64,000 nucleotides of DNA from Janthinobacterium sp. TB1-E2 (GCF_036885605.1 NZ_CP142523.1:2666001-2730000), one strand, 5' to 3'. Shown: positions 20,991 to 30,214, counted from the stretch's first letter. The notes: generated by a model not told the origin, from the sequence alone. A program made the numbers and translations.

Positions 20991-21563
20991 TCAGTCGTTG
21001 TTGTTGCTGACGCCAAACAGGCGATCCTTGGCGTTGAGCAGCTTTTGTACCTTGGCGCCCATTTTCATCAGCTGCGCCATCGATTCGGGCGACAGGCGCT
21101 GCAAGTCGTCGAACCAGGTATTGGCCAGGTCGACCAGTTCATACATTTCGCGCATGCGTTCCTGCGCATATTGATCCACCGGTTCCGTGGCCGGTGCCAG
21201 CAGCGCTTCGCGCAGCACCGTCAGGGTGGGCGCCACTTCGCGGCGGCGGCGCTCGGCGGCCACCACACGGAAGATTTGCCACACATCGCCCAGCGAGGAA
21301 AAATACTCGCGCCGGTCGCCGGGAATGCGCGACTGGCGGATCAAGCCCCAGCCCTGCAATTCCTTCAGGCCGATGCTCACGTTCGAGCGTGAAAAACTCA
21401 GGTGCTCCGCGATTTCATCTGCGTGCAAAGGGTGCTCCGCGACAAATAACAAGGCGTACACTTGCCCTACCGTACGGTTAAAGCCCCAGCGGCTGCCCAT
21501 CTCGCCGAAATGGCTGACAAAGGTCAGGATCAGCGGCGTCATTTGGATATGTTGAGTTTTCAT
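20991..21563 (-). CDS. GbsR/MarR-type winged-helix transcriptional regulator
   Basis: A 190-residue regulator. The N-terminal half shows the GbsR-family pattern FGEMGSRWGFNRTVGQVYALL followed by a winged helix with recognition helix SFSRSNVSIGLKELQ. The C-terminal half is helical and probably mediates dimerisation. I use the ATG at 21563 because homologues begin just before this point; a longer frame to 21635 is possible. It is divergent from cydD with 118 bp between them, which suggests control of the cytochrome bd locus. No ligand can be inferred. Confidence 0.85.
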   Translation of the reverse strand: MKTQHIQMTPLILTFVSHFGEMGSRWGFNRTVGQVYALLFVAEHPLHADEIAEHLSFSRSNVSIGLKELQGWGLIRQSRIPGDRREYFSSLGDVWQIFRVVAAERRRREVAPTLTVLREALLAPATEPVDQYAQERMREMYELVDLANTWFDDLQRLSPESMAQLMKMGAKVQKLLNAKDRLFGVSNNND

Positions 21564-21602
21564 AATTATCTGAATTTTTTCACGCCATACTGGTGGGGTC
21601 AA

Positions 21603-21660
21603 TTGATATATGTCATGTTTCGCAGTATTATACAAAATATCGAATTTACAGAAAATTCTG
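21603..21660. promoter_or_regulatory. AT-rich control region between the GbsR-like gene and cydD
   Basis: The gap holds an Fnr/Anr-like half-conserved site TTGAT-ATAT-GTCAT (21603-21616), a TATTAT -10-like box near 21625, and a palindrome CAGAA-AA-TTCTG (21649-21660) that could be the regulator's operator. These are pattern matches only. Confidence 0.4.
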
Positions 21661-21681
21661 AAAACTCAAGAAGTATAGAAG

Positions 21682-23370
21682 ATGCCGACCACGTCCTTGT
21701 CCTTGCCCCGCTTTATTCTTCCCCGTGCCGCCAGCCTGGCGCAAGGCGGCGCCGCCTTGCTGTGGCTGCCGCAGGCGGCCTTGCTGGCCTGGGCCGTGCA
21801 AGCCATGCAAGACGGTGCACCCTGGCGCGCGGCCCTGTTGCCGGCCGTTGGCGTGCTGCTGCTGGGCGTGCTGCGCGCCGGCTGCGAAGCGTGGGGCGCG
21901 CGGCGCATGTATGCGGCGGCACGCGCACACCTGTCCACCTTGCGGGAACAGGTGGCGCAAGCGCTGGCGCAGCGCTCGCCGCTGGACCGCCAGCGCGCCC
22001 AGTCGGGCCAGGCGGCCAGCGTCATCGCCGAACAGGCCGAAGCCATCGTGCCGTATCTGGTGCGCTACAAACCCGCGCGCTGGAAAGTGATGCTCGTGCC
22101 GCTCGTGATCCTCGCCGTGGTGACGCCGCTGTCGTGGATCGCCGCCTTGATCCTGCTCATCGCCGCCCCCTTGATTCCCGTCTTCATGGCCCTCGTCGGC
22201 ATGGGCGCGCAAGCGGCCAGCCGCGCGCAGATGGTGGAAATGGGCAGCATGAACGCCTTCCTGCTGGACCGCCTGCGCGGCCTGGCTACCTTGCGCGCGC
22301 TCGACGCCGTCGACGCCACGGCCGAACGGCTCGATGCCTCGTCGCAATCCGTGCGCCGGCGCACGATGGTGGTGCTGCGCATCGCCTTTTTGTCGTCGGC
22401 CGTGCTCGAGCTGTTTTCCGCGCTCGGTGTGGCCATGGTGGCGGCCTTCATCGGTTTCTCTCTGCTGGGCAGCATCAATTTCGGCACCTGGGGCCGCGAG
22501 CTGAGCTTGGGGCAGGGCTTGTTCATCCTGCTGCTGGCGCCCGCGTTCTTCGAACCGCTGCGCGAACTGGCCGCCGTCTGGCACGACAAAGCGGCCGGCG
22601 AAGCGGGCCTGGCCGGTTTGCACGACCTGGCTGCCGATGGCGTGCCTTTGCCTGGTTTTGGTGTGGAAGTGGCCGCCGTTTCCAGCGCCGCTATGGCCGT
22701 GGCGGCGGCGCCCGCCGTGGAACTCCGGCAATTGCGCTTTGCCCATCCCGGCGAAGCGCCCGTGTTCGACGGCTTCGACCTGACCGTGCGCGCCGGCGAA
22801 CACATGGCCCTGCTGGGCGCCAGCGGCGCCGGCAAGACCACCTTGCTGTCCCTGCTGGCCGGCTTGCTGCCCGCCAGCGGCGGCGACATCCGCATCGGCG
22901 GCGTGCGCCTGACCGACAGCACGGTCAATACCTTGCGCCAGCGTATGGCCTGGATGGGCCAGCGCCCGCACGTGTTTGCCGCGTCCGTCAGTCAGAACGT
23001 GACCCTGGGCCGCGTTGGGGCGAACGCCGCGCAAGTGACGCAGGCGCTGCACCTGGCGGACTTGGCCAAGGTGGCGCAGGCGCATCCGGCCGTCATGCTC
23101 AGCGATGGCGGCCAGGGCTTGTCCGGCGGCGAAGCCGTGCGCCTGGCCTTGGCCCGCGTGGCCCTGCATCCGCATGCCGATTTGCTGCTGGTCGATGAAC
23201 CGACTGCCCACCTGGACAGCGAAACGGCGGCGCGCGTGACGGACGCCCTGCTGGCACTGGCGAAAGGCAAGACGATGATCGTCGCCACGCACGACCCGGT
23301 GCTGGCTGGCCGCCTGCAGCGCACAGTGCAGGTCGATGCGCATGCCCAAGTGCAGGAGTTGCGCGCATGA
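21682..23370 (+). CDS. cydD: CydD, thiol reductant ABC exporter subunit
   Basis: A 562-residue fused membrane/ATPase half-transporter. Residues about 1-320 hold six membrane helices; the rest is the nucleotide-binding domain with Walker A GASGAGKTT, signature LSGGEAVRLALARV and Walker B LLLVDEPTAHLD. With CydC it forms the heterodimer that exports cysteine/glutathione-type thiols (or heme in recent work) needed to assemble cytochrome bd. It overlaps cydC by 4 bases. Confidence 0.92.
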   Translation: MPTTSLSLPRFILPRAASLAQGGAALLWLPQAALLAWAVQAMQDGAPWRAALLPAVGVLLLGVLRAGCEAWGARRMYAAARAHLSTLREQVAQALAQRSPLDRQRAQSGQAASVIAEQAEAIVPYLVRYKPARWKVMLVPLVILAVVTPLSWIAALILLIAAPLIPVFMALVGMGAQAASRAQMVEMGSMNAFLLDRLRGLATLRALDAVDATAERLDASSQSVRRRTMVVLRIAFLSSAVLELFSALGVAMVAAFIGFSLLGSINFGTWGRELSLGQGLFILLLAPAFFEPLRELAAVWHDKAAGEAGLAGLHDLAADGVPLPGFGVEVAAVSSAAMAVAAAPAVELRQLRFAHPGEAPVFDGFDLTVRAGEHMALLGASGAGKTTLLSLLAGLLPASGGDIRIGGVRLTDSTVNTLRQRMAWMGQRPHVFAASVSQNVTLGRVGANAAQVTQALHLADLAKVAQAHPAVMLSDGGQGLSGGEAVRLALARVALHPHADLLLVDEPTAHLDSETAARVTDALLALAKGKTMIVATHDPVLAGRLQRTVQVDAHAQVQELRA

Positions 23371-25049
23371 AAACTTCACTCATATCGAACCCCGTCCTGC
23401 GGCAATTGCTGCTGGCCCAGCCCCGCAAGCTGATCGGGGGCGCCTTGCTGGCGGCCCTGACGGCGGTGGCCGGCATGGCCTTGCTGGGTTTGTCTGGCTG
23501 GTTTATCACGGCCACGTCGATTGCCGGCTTGCACGCTTCGACGGCCATCGTATTCGACGTCTTCGGCCCCTCGGCCGGCATCCGCCTGCTGGCCATCGGC
23601 CGCACAGGTTCGCGCTATGCGGAGCGGCTCGTCACGCACGACGCCACGTTCGCCGCGCTGGCCAGCATCCGCGTGCGCCTGTTCCGTGGCTGGTCGCGCC
23701 CGGAAGCGGCCAGCCGCTTGCTGCGCCAGCCCGCCAAGCTGCTGTTTCGCCTGACGGCCGATATCGACGCGCTTGAGTCGCTGTACTTGCGCCTGCTCGT
23801 GCCGGCCTTCACGGCCCTGTGCGTGGCCCTGCTGGCCGGCGTGGCGCTGGGCGTGATGCAGTGGCAGCTGGGCCTGGGCCTGGCCGTGTGGCTGCTGGCC
23901 GCCGGTGGCGGCGTCAGCTGGATCGTGGCGCGCGGCGCCCGCCGTCCCGCCATCGTGCGCTCGCGCGCCATCGAAAAATTGCGTTCCGGCACCATCGACC
24001 TCGTGGCAGGCCAGACGGATCTTGTGATGGCGGGTCGCATCGACGCCCAATGCGCGGCGTTGGGACAGATCGACCGTTCGCTGGCGCAAGCCGATTTTGC
24101 CCTGCTGCGCCTGGAAACGGCCGCTGGCGCCGCATATGGCGTCGCCGGCGGCGCAACTCTTGCTGCCGTGCTGCTGGCCGTGGCCGCGCTGGTGGAGCAG
24201 CAAACGATGAGTTTGCCGCTGGCGGCCCTGGCCTTGCTGATCGCCCTGACGGCCGTGGAACCATTTGCGGGACTGCGCCGCGGCGCGCTGGAAGCGGGGC
24301 GCATGCTGCTGGCCGTACGGCGTCTGGCGCCGCGCCTGGATGTTGAAGAGATCACTGCACCGCCTGTCGACGCCGCACCGGGCCTGCGCCTGGAACACGT
24401 CAGCGCCGCGCATGCGGGCAGCAATAATGCCATCTTGCATGACGTATCGCTGCACATCGCCGATGGCGAGCGCGTCGCCTTGATCGGCCCCAGCGGCGCG
24501 GGCAAGTCGACCTTGCTGGCCATCGCCGCGTGCGAACTGGCGCCGCTGTCGGGCAAGGTGGCCGCGCCGCGCGCCTGCCTGTTCACGCAGAAGACGGAAC
24601 TGTTCCAGGACAGCTTGCGCGACAACCTGCGCCTGGCCGACCCGTCCGCCAGCGATGCGCAGCTGTGGGCTGCGCTGCAATCAGCCGGCCTGGACGACGA
24701 GGTGCGCGCGTTTGCGGGCGGCCTGGACACCATGCTGGGCGAGGGCGGCCTGGGCTTGTCCGGCGGCCAGGCGCGGCGATTGGCGCTGGCGCGGCTGTTC
24801 CTGCATGAATCGACCTTGTGGCTGCTGGATGAAGCGACGGAAGCGCTCAATGCGCAGACGGCGATTGACGTGCTGCAGCGCCTGCGCGCCCGCAGCGAAG
24901 GGCGCAGCTTGCTGATCGCAACCCACTTGCGGCGCGAAGCGGCGCTGGCGGACCGGCTGGTCAGCCTGCGAGATGGCCGTATCGTGGGCGACGCGCGGCG
25001 TGGCACGGATGCCTTCGAGACTGCTCTGGCGGGCTTGCGGGGGGACTGA
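23367..25049 (+). CDS. cydC: CydC, thiol reductant ABC exporter subunit
   Basis: A 560-residue partner of CydD with the same layout. The early motif LGLSGWFITATSIAGL is typical of CydC. The ATPase domain has GPSGAGKST, LSGGQARRLALARL and LWLLDEATEALN; the Walker B is followed by Glu, so the site looks catalytically competent. It starts within the end of cydD (ATGA overlap) and is followed after 67 bp by cydA. Confidence 0.92.
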   Translation: MKTSLISNPVLRQLLLAQPRKLIGGALLAALTAVAGMALLGLSGWFITATSIAGLHASTAIVFDVFGPSAGIRLLAIGRTGSRYAERLVTHDATFAALASIRVRLFRGWSRPEAASRLLRQPAKLLFRLTADIDALESLYLRLLVPAFTALCVALLAGVALGVMQWQLGLGLAVWLLAAGGGVSWIVARGARRPAIVRSRAIEKLRSGTIDLVAGQTDLVMAGRIDAQCAALGQIDRSLAQADFALLRLETAAGAAYGVAGGATLAAVLLAVAALVEQQTMSLPLAALALLIALTAVEPFAGLRRGALEAGRMLLAVRRLAPRLDVEEITAPPVDAAPGLRLEHVSAAHAGSNNAILHDVSLHIADGERVALIGPSGAGKSTLLAIAACELAPLSGKVAAPRACLFTQKTELFQDSLRDNLRLADPSASDAQLWAALQSAGLDDEVRAFAGGLDTMLGEGGLGLSGGQARRLALARLFLHESTLWLLDEATEALNAQTAIDVLQRLRARSEGRSLLIATHLRREAALADRLVSLRDGRIVGDARRGTDAFETALAGLRGD

Positions 25050-25116
25050 CGGGCAACCGGTCAGTATTGGAAAGGTAGCAAGTTTACACACAGTAGGGAA
25101 ATACCAAGGAAATCAT

Positions 25117-26694
25117 ATGGACTTCGACATTGTCGCTTTATCCAGACTGCAGTTCGCGCTGACAGCTCTGTACCACTTTATATTTGTTCCGCTCACGATC
25201 GGCCTGTCAGTGCTGCTCGCCATCATGGAGACGGTCTACGTGATGACGAACCGTCCCATCTGGCGCGACATGACCAAGTTCTGGGGTGTCTTGTTCGGCA
25301 TCAACTTCGCCATGGGCGTGGCGACGGGTGTCGTCATGGAATTCCAGTTCGGCATGAACTGGAGCTATTACAGCCATTATGTGGGCGACATTTTCGGCGC
25401 GCCGCTGGCCATCGAAGGCTTGATGGCTTTCTTCCTGGAAGCGACCTTCGTCGGCCTGTTCTTCTTCGGCTGGGACAAGCTGTCGAAGCGGGGCCATCTG
25501 GTCACGACCTGGCTGGTGGCCATAGGCTCGAACTTCTCGGCCCTGTGGATTCTGATCGCCAACGGCTGGATGCAAAATCCCGTCGGTGCGGCCTTCAACC
25601 CGCAGACCATGCGCATGGAAGTGACGGACTTCGGCGCCGTGCTGACGAACCCGGTAGCGCAGGCGAAATTCGTGCACACGGTGTCGGCCGGGTACACGGC
25701 AGCATCGATTTTCGTGCTCGGTATTTCCGCCTGGTATCTGCTGAAGGGGCGCCACGTGCAGCTGGCCAAGCGCTCGATGACGGTGGCCGCCTCGTTCGGC
25801 CTGGCCGCCACCTTGTCGGTGGTGGTGCTCGGCGATGAAAGCGGCTACCTGTCGTCGGAACACCAGAAGATGAAACTGGCCGCGATCGAGGCCATGTGGA
25901 CGACGGAGCCGGCCCCGGCCGCCTTCACGGCCATCGGTTTTCCCGACGCGAAAGCGCGCGAGACGCATTACGCCGTGCACATCCCGATGGTGATGGGCTT
26001 GATCGGCACGCGTTCGCTGACGACGGAAATTCCCGGCATCGAGCAACTGGTCGACCGCGGCGAACTGCTGATCCAGGATGGCATCAAGGCGTATGACGCG
26101 CTGCAAACCATCCGCAGCGTGGCGCCAGGCGCGCCCGTGCCGCAGGACGCGAAGGATATGTTCGAATCGAAAGGCCAGTCCATGGGCTATGCCTTGTTGC
26201 TGAAACGCTATGTCGACGACCCGCGCCAGGCCACGCCCGAGCAGATCCGCAAGGCCGCGCTCGATACCGTGCCGCCCGTTGGGCCATTGTTCTGGTCCTT
26301 CCGCGTGATGGTGGGCCTGGGCATGTTCTTTATCCTGTTGACCGGCACGTTCTTTGTGCTGTCGACGCGCCGTACGCTGGACAAGCACCGCTGGCTGCTG
26401 AAGCTGGCCGTGTTCGCCATCCCGCTGCCGTGGGTGGCGATCGAGGCGGGCTGGATCGTGGCCGAAGTGGGCCGCCAGCCGTGGGTCATCGAAGGCGTGC
26501 TTCCAACGGCCGTGGCCGTCTCGAACCTGGGCGCTTCGACCTTGCTGATCACCATTGCCGGCTTTGCCACCATCTACACCGTGCTGTTGATTATCGAAAT
26601 GAAGCTCATGCTCAAGGCCATCCGCAAGGGGCCGGAAGAGACGGCGCCGGCCCCCGTGCCAGCGGCCGCAGCCATTCATACTCAACGCGCCTGA
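25117..26694 (+). CDS. cydA: Cytochrome bd ubiquinol oxidase subunit I
   Basis: A 525-residue inner-membrane subunit that oxidises ubiquinol and carries hemes b558, b595 and d. The N-terminal LQFALTALYHFIFVPLT contains the conserved heme-ligand His20. The Q-loop region (about 250-385) is of the long E. coli type, and GWIVAEVGRQPWVIEG is the diagnostic C-terminal motif. The ATG at 25117 has AAGGAAA upstream. It supports respiration at low oxygen. Confidence 0.96.
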   Translation: MDFDIVALSRLQFALTALYHFIFVPLTIGLSVLLAIMETVYVMTNRPIWRDMTKFWGVLFGINFAMGVATGVVMEFQFGMNWSYYSHYVGDIFGAPLAIEGLMAFFLEATFVGLFFFGWDKLSKRGHLVTTWLVAIGSNFSALWILIANGWMQNPVGAAFNPQTMRMEVTDFGAVLTNPVAQAKFVHTVSAGYTAASIFVLGISAWYLLKGRHVQLAKRSMTVAASFGLAATLSVVVLGDESGYLSSEHQKMKLAAIEAMWTTEPAPAAFTAIGFPDAKARETHYAVHIPMVMGLIGTRSLTTEIPGIEQLVDRGELLIQDGIKAYDALQTIRSVAPGAPVPQDAKDMFESKGQSMGYALLLKRYVDDPRQATPEQIRKAALDTVPPVGPLFWSFRVMVGLGMFFILLTGTFFVLSTRRTLDKHRWLLKLAVFAIPLPWVAIEAGWIVAEVGRQPWVIEGVLPTAVAVSNLGASTLLITIAGFATIYTVLLIIEMKLMLKAIRKGPEETAPAPVPAAAAIHTQRA

Positions 26695-26707
26695 GGAGGA
26701 CCAGACC

Positions 26708-27862
26708 ATGATTTTGCATGAAATGATTTCGTATGAAACCCTGCGCCTGATATGGTGGCTGCTGATCGGCATCTTGCTGGTGGGCTTTGCCATCACGGAC
26801 GGCTTCGACCTGGGCACGGGCATCTTGCTGCCGTTCGCCGGCAAGACGGACCTCGAGCGCAGAGTCATCATCAACAGTATCGGCCCCGTGTGGGAAGGCA
26901 ACCAAGTATGGCTGATCCTCGGCGGCGGCGCCATCTTTGCCGCCTGGCCGCAACTGTACGCCGTCTCGTTCTCGGGCTTTTATTTGGCCATGTTTGTCAT
27001 CCTCGTGGCGCTGATCGTGCGTCCCGTGGCGTTCAAGTTCCGCAGCAAGCGCGAAGATCCGCGCTGGCGCGCCCGCTGGGATGCGGCCCTGTTCGTGGGC
27101 GGCTTCGTGCCGGCCCTGATCTGCGGCGTGGCGATTGGCAACGTGCTGCAAGGCGTGCCGTTCCGTTTTTCGCCGGACATGCACATCTTCTATGACGGCA
27201 GTTTCTTTGCGCTGCTCAACCCGTTCGCGCTGCTATGCGGCCTCGTCTCGGTGGCCATGCTGGTGATGCACGGCGCCACCTGGCTGCAAGTGAAAACGGA
27301 CGGTGCCGTGGCTGAACGCTCGCGCCGCTACGGCAGCGTGGCGGCGATCGCCACCGTCGTGCTGTATGCGCTGGCCGGCGTGGCCCTGTGGCTGTGGGTC
27401 GATGGCTACCGCATCACCAGCGCCGTCGTCGTCGACGGTCCATCGAACCCGATGCTGAAAACGGCGCAAGTGCAGGTGGGTGCCTGGTTCCTCAACTTTG
27501 CCACCCATCCGTGGACCTGGATCGCCCCTGCGCTGGGCTTGCTTGGGCCCTTGCTGGCGTTCGCCTTGCTGCGCGCGCGCCGCGAAGTGCCCGCCTTGCT
27601 GGCCAGCGCGGCCAGCATCGCCGGCATCATCCTCAGCGTGGGTGCGGCCATGTTCCCGTTTATCCTGCCATCGTCGATCGACCCGCGCGCCAGCCTGACG
27701 GTGTGGGATTCCTCGTCCAGCCACATGACCCTGTTCATCATGCTGGTCGTCACGGCCGTCTTCATTCCCCTCATCGTGGCGTACACGACGTGGGTGTATA
27801 AAGTGCTGTGGGGTAAGGTTGACGGCAAAGCCATCGAAGACGAAACCGGTCACGCCTACTAA
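26708..27862 (+). CDS. cydB: Cytochrome bd ubiquinol oxidase subunit II
   Basis: A 384-residue membrane subunit that pairs with CydA. The ITDGFDLGTGILLPF start and the GPVWEGNQVWLILGGGA motif are diagnostic. About nine membrane segments are visible. A strong ribosome site (GAGGAGG) and a 13-bp gap after cydA show co-transcription. Confidence 0.96.
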   Translation: MILHEMISYETLRLIWWLLIGILLVGFAITDGFDLGTGILLPFAGKTDLERRVIINSIGPVWEGNQVWLILGGGAIFAAWPQLYAVSFSGFYLAMFVILVALIVRPVAFKFRSKREDPRWRARWDAALFVGGFVPALICGVAIGNVLQGVPFRFSPDMHIFYDGSFFALLNPFALLCGLVSVAMLVMHGATWLQVKTDGAVAERSRRYGSVAAIATVVLYALAGVALWLWVDGYRITSAVVVDGPSNPMLKTAQVQVGAWFLNFATHPWTWIAPALGLLGPLLAFALLRARREVPALLASAASIAGIILSVGAAMFPFILPSSIDPRASLTVWDSSSSHMTLFIMLVVTAVFIPLIVAYTTWVYKVLWGKVDGKAIEDETGHAY

Positions 27863-27884
27863 GAATTTACGAAAGGAATTAACT

Positions 27885-28001
27885 ATGTGGTATTTCGCCT
27901 GGATACTGGGTCTGCCGCTGGCGGCGACCTTCGCCGTACTCAATGCGATGTGGTATGAAATCGCCGATGGCGACACGACGCCCGAGCAGTACCGCGACTA
28001 G
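27885..28001 (+). CDS. cydX: CydX, small accessory subunit of cytochrome bd
   Basis: A 38-residue protein with one membrane helix (WYFAWILGLPLAATFAVLNAMW, given here in part: WILGLPLAATFAVLN) and an acidic end. The pattern matches CydX/YbgT, which stabilises the heme site of the bd oxidase. It begins 22 bp after cydB with an AAAGGAA ribosome site, and a terminator follows. It is often missed because of its size. Confidence 0.92.
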   Translation: MWYFAWILGLPLAATFAVLNAMWYEIADGDTTPEQYRD

Positions 28002-28028
28002 TTCAACTGGCCGCAGTTCGGACTGAAC

Positions 28029-28065
28029 AGCCCCGCCCGGCGCAATGCCCGGCGGGGCTTTTTTT
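28029..28065 (+). terminator. Intrinsic terminator of the cyd operon
   Basis: Arms AGCCCCGCC and GGCGGGGCT with a 13-base loop and a run of seven T, 28 bases after the cydX stop. Confidence 0.9.
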
Positions 28066-28070
28066 GCTTT

Positions 28071-28295
28071 CTACAGCAAGATGAATTCGCCACGGATGCG
28101 CAGTTTCATGCCGCGCGGCGCGTCGGCACCCGCCGCCACGGCCCAGGCGGTAATCCAGCGTGCACAGCGTTCGCGCGCCGCCGCATCGGCCAGCGCCTCG
28201 TTCAGCCGCCGCAGGCGCGCATCGGCCCGGTCGATGCGCTGGGCCAGGTACAGGCGCTGGTCCATGGGATCCGTCTTTTTGCTGTAATGCTGCAT
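28071..28295 (-). CDS. Hypothetical protein (74 residues)
   Basis: A small, arginine- and alanine-rich, mostly helical protein (RIDRADARLRRLNEALADAA). An AGGGA ribosome site lies 5 bases before the ATG. It has no signal peptide or membrane segment. No family recognised. It converges on the cyd terminator. Confidence 0.6.
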   Translation of the reverse strand: MQHYSKKTDPMDQRLYLAQRIDRADARLRRLNEALADAAARERCARWITAWAVAAGADAPRGMKLRIRGEFILL

Positions 28296-28381
28296 GGCTT
28301 TCCCTTTCCGCGTGGTAACAAATCAGGTGGTGGCATAGCCATCTACGCACGGGAGCGTCATTTGGATGTGGTGCAGGCATA

Positions 28382-28395
28382 ACCACCATGGTGGT
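28382..28395. repeat. 14-bp perfect palindrome
   Basis: ACCACCATGGTGGT lies upstream of the 74-residue gene, in the 276-base non-coding stretch that also holds the REP-like repeat. It could be an operator for that gene, but nothing else supports this. Confidence 0.35.
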
Positions 28396-28420
28396 GGCTT
28401 TGCGAGCTTGCAATTGTGGC

Positions 28421-28538
28421 GTCGTCGGCTTACGCGCTGCGCGCTAAGCCGACCTACGGGCTGGCGGATGGGGTGCTGGCGGTGGGGAGGTAGGTCGGAT
28501 TAGCGGGGCCGCCGAGGCGCGCAAGCGCGTAATCCGAC
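28421..28538. repeat. REP-like paired palindrome, second copy
   Basis: Two inverted units, GTCGGCTTACGCGC...GCTAAGCCGACCTAC and GTAGGTCGGATTAGCG...CGCGTAATCCGAC, separated by a G-rich spacer. Same family as 13571-13656, with GGCTTA replacing GGATTA in the first unit. A further fragment (GTCGGCTTACGACCTACC) lies at about 28565-28582. Confidence 0.75.
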
Positions 28539-28571
28539 AATATTGATGGCCGCGACGGTGGTGTCGTCGGC

Positions 28572-28760
28572 TTACGACCTACCGGCAGGTGGCTTGCTCG
28601 GCGGTTTGGGTGTTGCAATGGCAATCGGGTCGCTGGCCGGAAAGCTTTCCTTCAGCGCTTCATCGAGGATTTCCTCGGCGTGGCTTTCGCTGGCCGGCGT
28701 GGGTGAATCGCGCTCCGGTGGCGGGGCGGGTGCGGTGGCGGCGTTGGTGCTCGAATGCAT
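28572..28760 (-). CDS. Small acidic-motif protein with ESFPASDP signature
   Basis: A 62-residue protein. Its centre, AEEILDEALKESFPASDP, matches a motif repeatedly seen in short proteobacterial proteins of unknown function. The flanks are proline-rich and likely disordered. The ATG at 28760 is preceded by GAGGAG at an ideal distance. The last codons and the stop are formed by a fragment of the REP-like repeat, so the C-terminus may have been reshaped by repeat insertion. Confidence 0.65.
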   Translation of the reverse strand: MHSSTNAATAPAPPPERDSPTPASESHAEEILDEALKESFPASDPIAIATPKPPSKPPAGRS

Positions 28761-28924
28761 GATGATCTCCTCGCGGTGGTGCGCCACGCTGCCGAGGTGG
28801 CCGTGGCGCGTGCTGCTGTTTCCAGCCTAGCACATCGTGCAGGAATGGCGCGCCGGATGCGCCTGCCGAAGCGATGGCGGCGGCGTCTGCTACACTGCGC
28901 TCCACTTTTATCGATGGAACCGCC

Positions 28925-29644
28925 ATGACCTCCCTTCCTTTGCCATACCGCGCCACCGCACTTGAGGCCTGTGCCTGGCTGGCGCAACAGACAGGCACGC
29001 CTTGGAGCCTGGCGCGCTTGCTGGAGCAGGGCGGCTTGCCATACGTCTGGCTCGATTACAGCGAAGCGTGGGCCGAGCTGTTCCATGACGGCGTGACGCG
29101 CTACGCGGCGCCCGTCGTGTTCATCGGCGACAAGCAGCATCTGGCTTCGGGCGCCGACGATGTGTGGCTGCGTTTTACGCGCGATTCAAGCAACATCGCC
29201 ATCGAACTGAAGGCGCCAGGACTGCGCGTGCCGCTGGACGGCTTGCATTTCCAGGAGCGCGATCTGCTGCGTTTGCTCAAGGAATTGCAGCACCCGCAGC
29301 CGGCCGAAGCGGAAGCGGAGAAGGCGTCCGCCGTTCTGCCCAGCGCCCTGAAGGGTCTGGGGCGCGAGCAGATTCTGATTGCCTTTGCCGGTGTGGGCAA
29401 GGTTGACCTGGAACAGGGGCTGGCTAGTGGCGTCGGTATCTTTGGCGATGATGGCGCGCGCGTGCGCAAGAATTCGCGCGGCGGCAAGAACAGCCACCTG
29501 TGGCATCCGGTGACCCTGGCGTTCGGTTTGCACGACGTGCACCGCGTGCCGATGGCGCATCTGAAAAAGGCCTTCGCCACGCAACCGTTGCTGCGCGAAT
29601 GGAAGGCCGACTGGCTGGAATCGCTGCGCTTGCTGGGCGAGTAA
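28925..29644 (+). CDS. Conserved hypothetical protein
   Basis: A 239-residue soluble protein. Residues about 1-100 include a region typical of a DNA-binding-like or phage-type N-terminus (EQGGLPYVWLDYSEAW). The C-terminal HPVTLAFGLHDVHRVPMAHL and REWKADWLESL segments recur in hypothetical proteins of Burkholderiales as far as I recall. GGAACC precedes the ATG at 28925. No catalytic motif is evident and no function is assigned. Confidence 0.65.
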   Translation: MTSLPLPYRATALEACAWLAQQTGTPWSLARLLEQGGLPYVWLDYSEAWAELFHDGVTRYAAPVVFIGDKQHLASGADDVWLRFTRDSSNIAIELKAPGLRVPLDGLHFQERDLLRLLKELQHPQPAEAEAEKASAVLPSALKGLGREQILIAFAGVGKVDLEQGLASGVGIFGDDGARVRKNSRGGKNSHLWHPVTLAFGLHDVHRVPMAHLKKAFATQPLLREWKADWLESLRLLGE

Positions 29645-29704
29645 CTAGACGAAGCTAGCCGGCCGCGCCGGCGTCTTGTTAAGCGGCATATGCCTTCCGG
29701 CCGT

Positions 29705-30091
29705 TTATTGGCTTTCCTCGATCCTGCCGCCGCACTGCGTATAGCAAGCTCTGTAGTCGGAGTCGCATTGCCATGTCGATGCGCTGGATGAACAATATTG
29801 GCGTTTCTTCGCACATAGTTCGCGGTCCGCATCTGTTTTCGCCACGGCCAGGCAGATGGAAACGGTACTGGTGTTGCGCATTTCGCAAGCCTGTGCCTGG
29901 CTCGCCGCAATCTGCTCTTTGCCGGCAATGCATATTTGCTGATTGGTCCCGCAGCTCGTCACGCATTGACGGCCCGCATCCGAATCCGGAGGAATATAGC
30001 GATAGCTTGTGCAGCCGGCCAAGGTGATTGCGAAACAAATCGCAACAGCAAGGCGGAACAAGTAGAAATTGTGGATTTGCAAAGTGCGCAT
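29705..30091 (-). CDS. Cysteine-rich putative lipoprotein
   Basis: A 128-residue protein with a lipoprotein signal ending LAGC (lipidated Cys27). The mature part has ten further cysteines in spaced pairs (for example QCVTSC, DYRACYTQC), suggesting a compact disulfide-bonded periplasmic or outer-membrane domain. No family recognised. It stands alone between two other minus-strand genes. Confidence 0.65.
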   Translation of the reverse strand: MRTLQIHNFYLFRLAVAICFAITLAGCTSYRYIPPDSDAGRQCVTSCGTNQQICIAGKEQIAASQAQACEMRNTSTVSICLAVAKTDADRELCAKKRQYCSSSASTWQCDSDYRACYTQCGGRIEESQ

Positions 30092-30214
30092 GGTCGAAAA
30101 GTGCTTTCCCGTGTCGATGAATTAGGTTGATTGCCGGATATGTTGATATTCTGACAGGCGAGCTTTTCACCTACAACGCGCCGCAATAACTGTTACATTT
30201 TCGCGTTGATAGAT

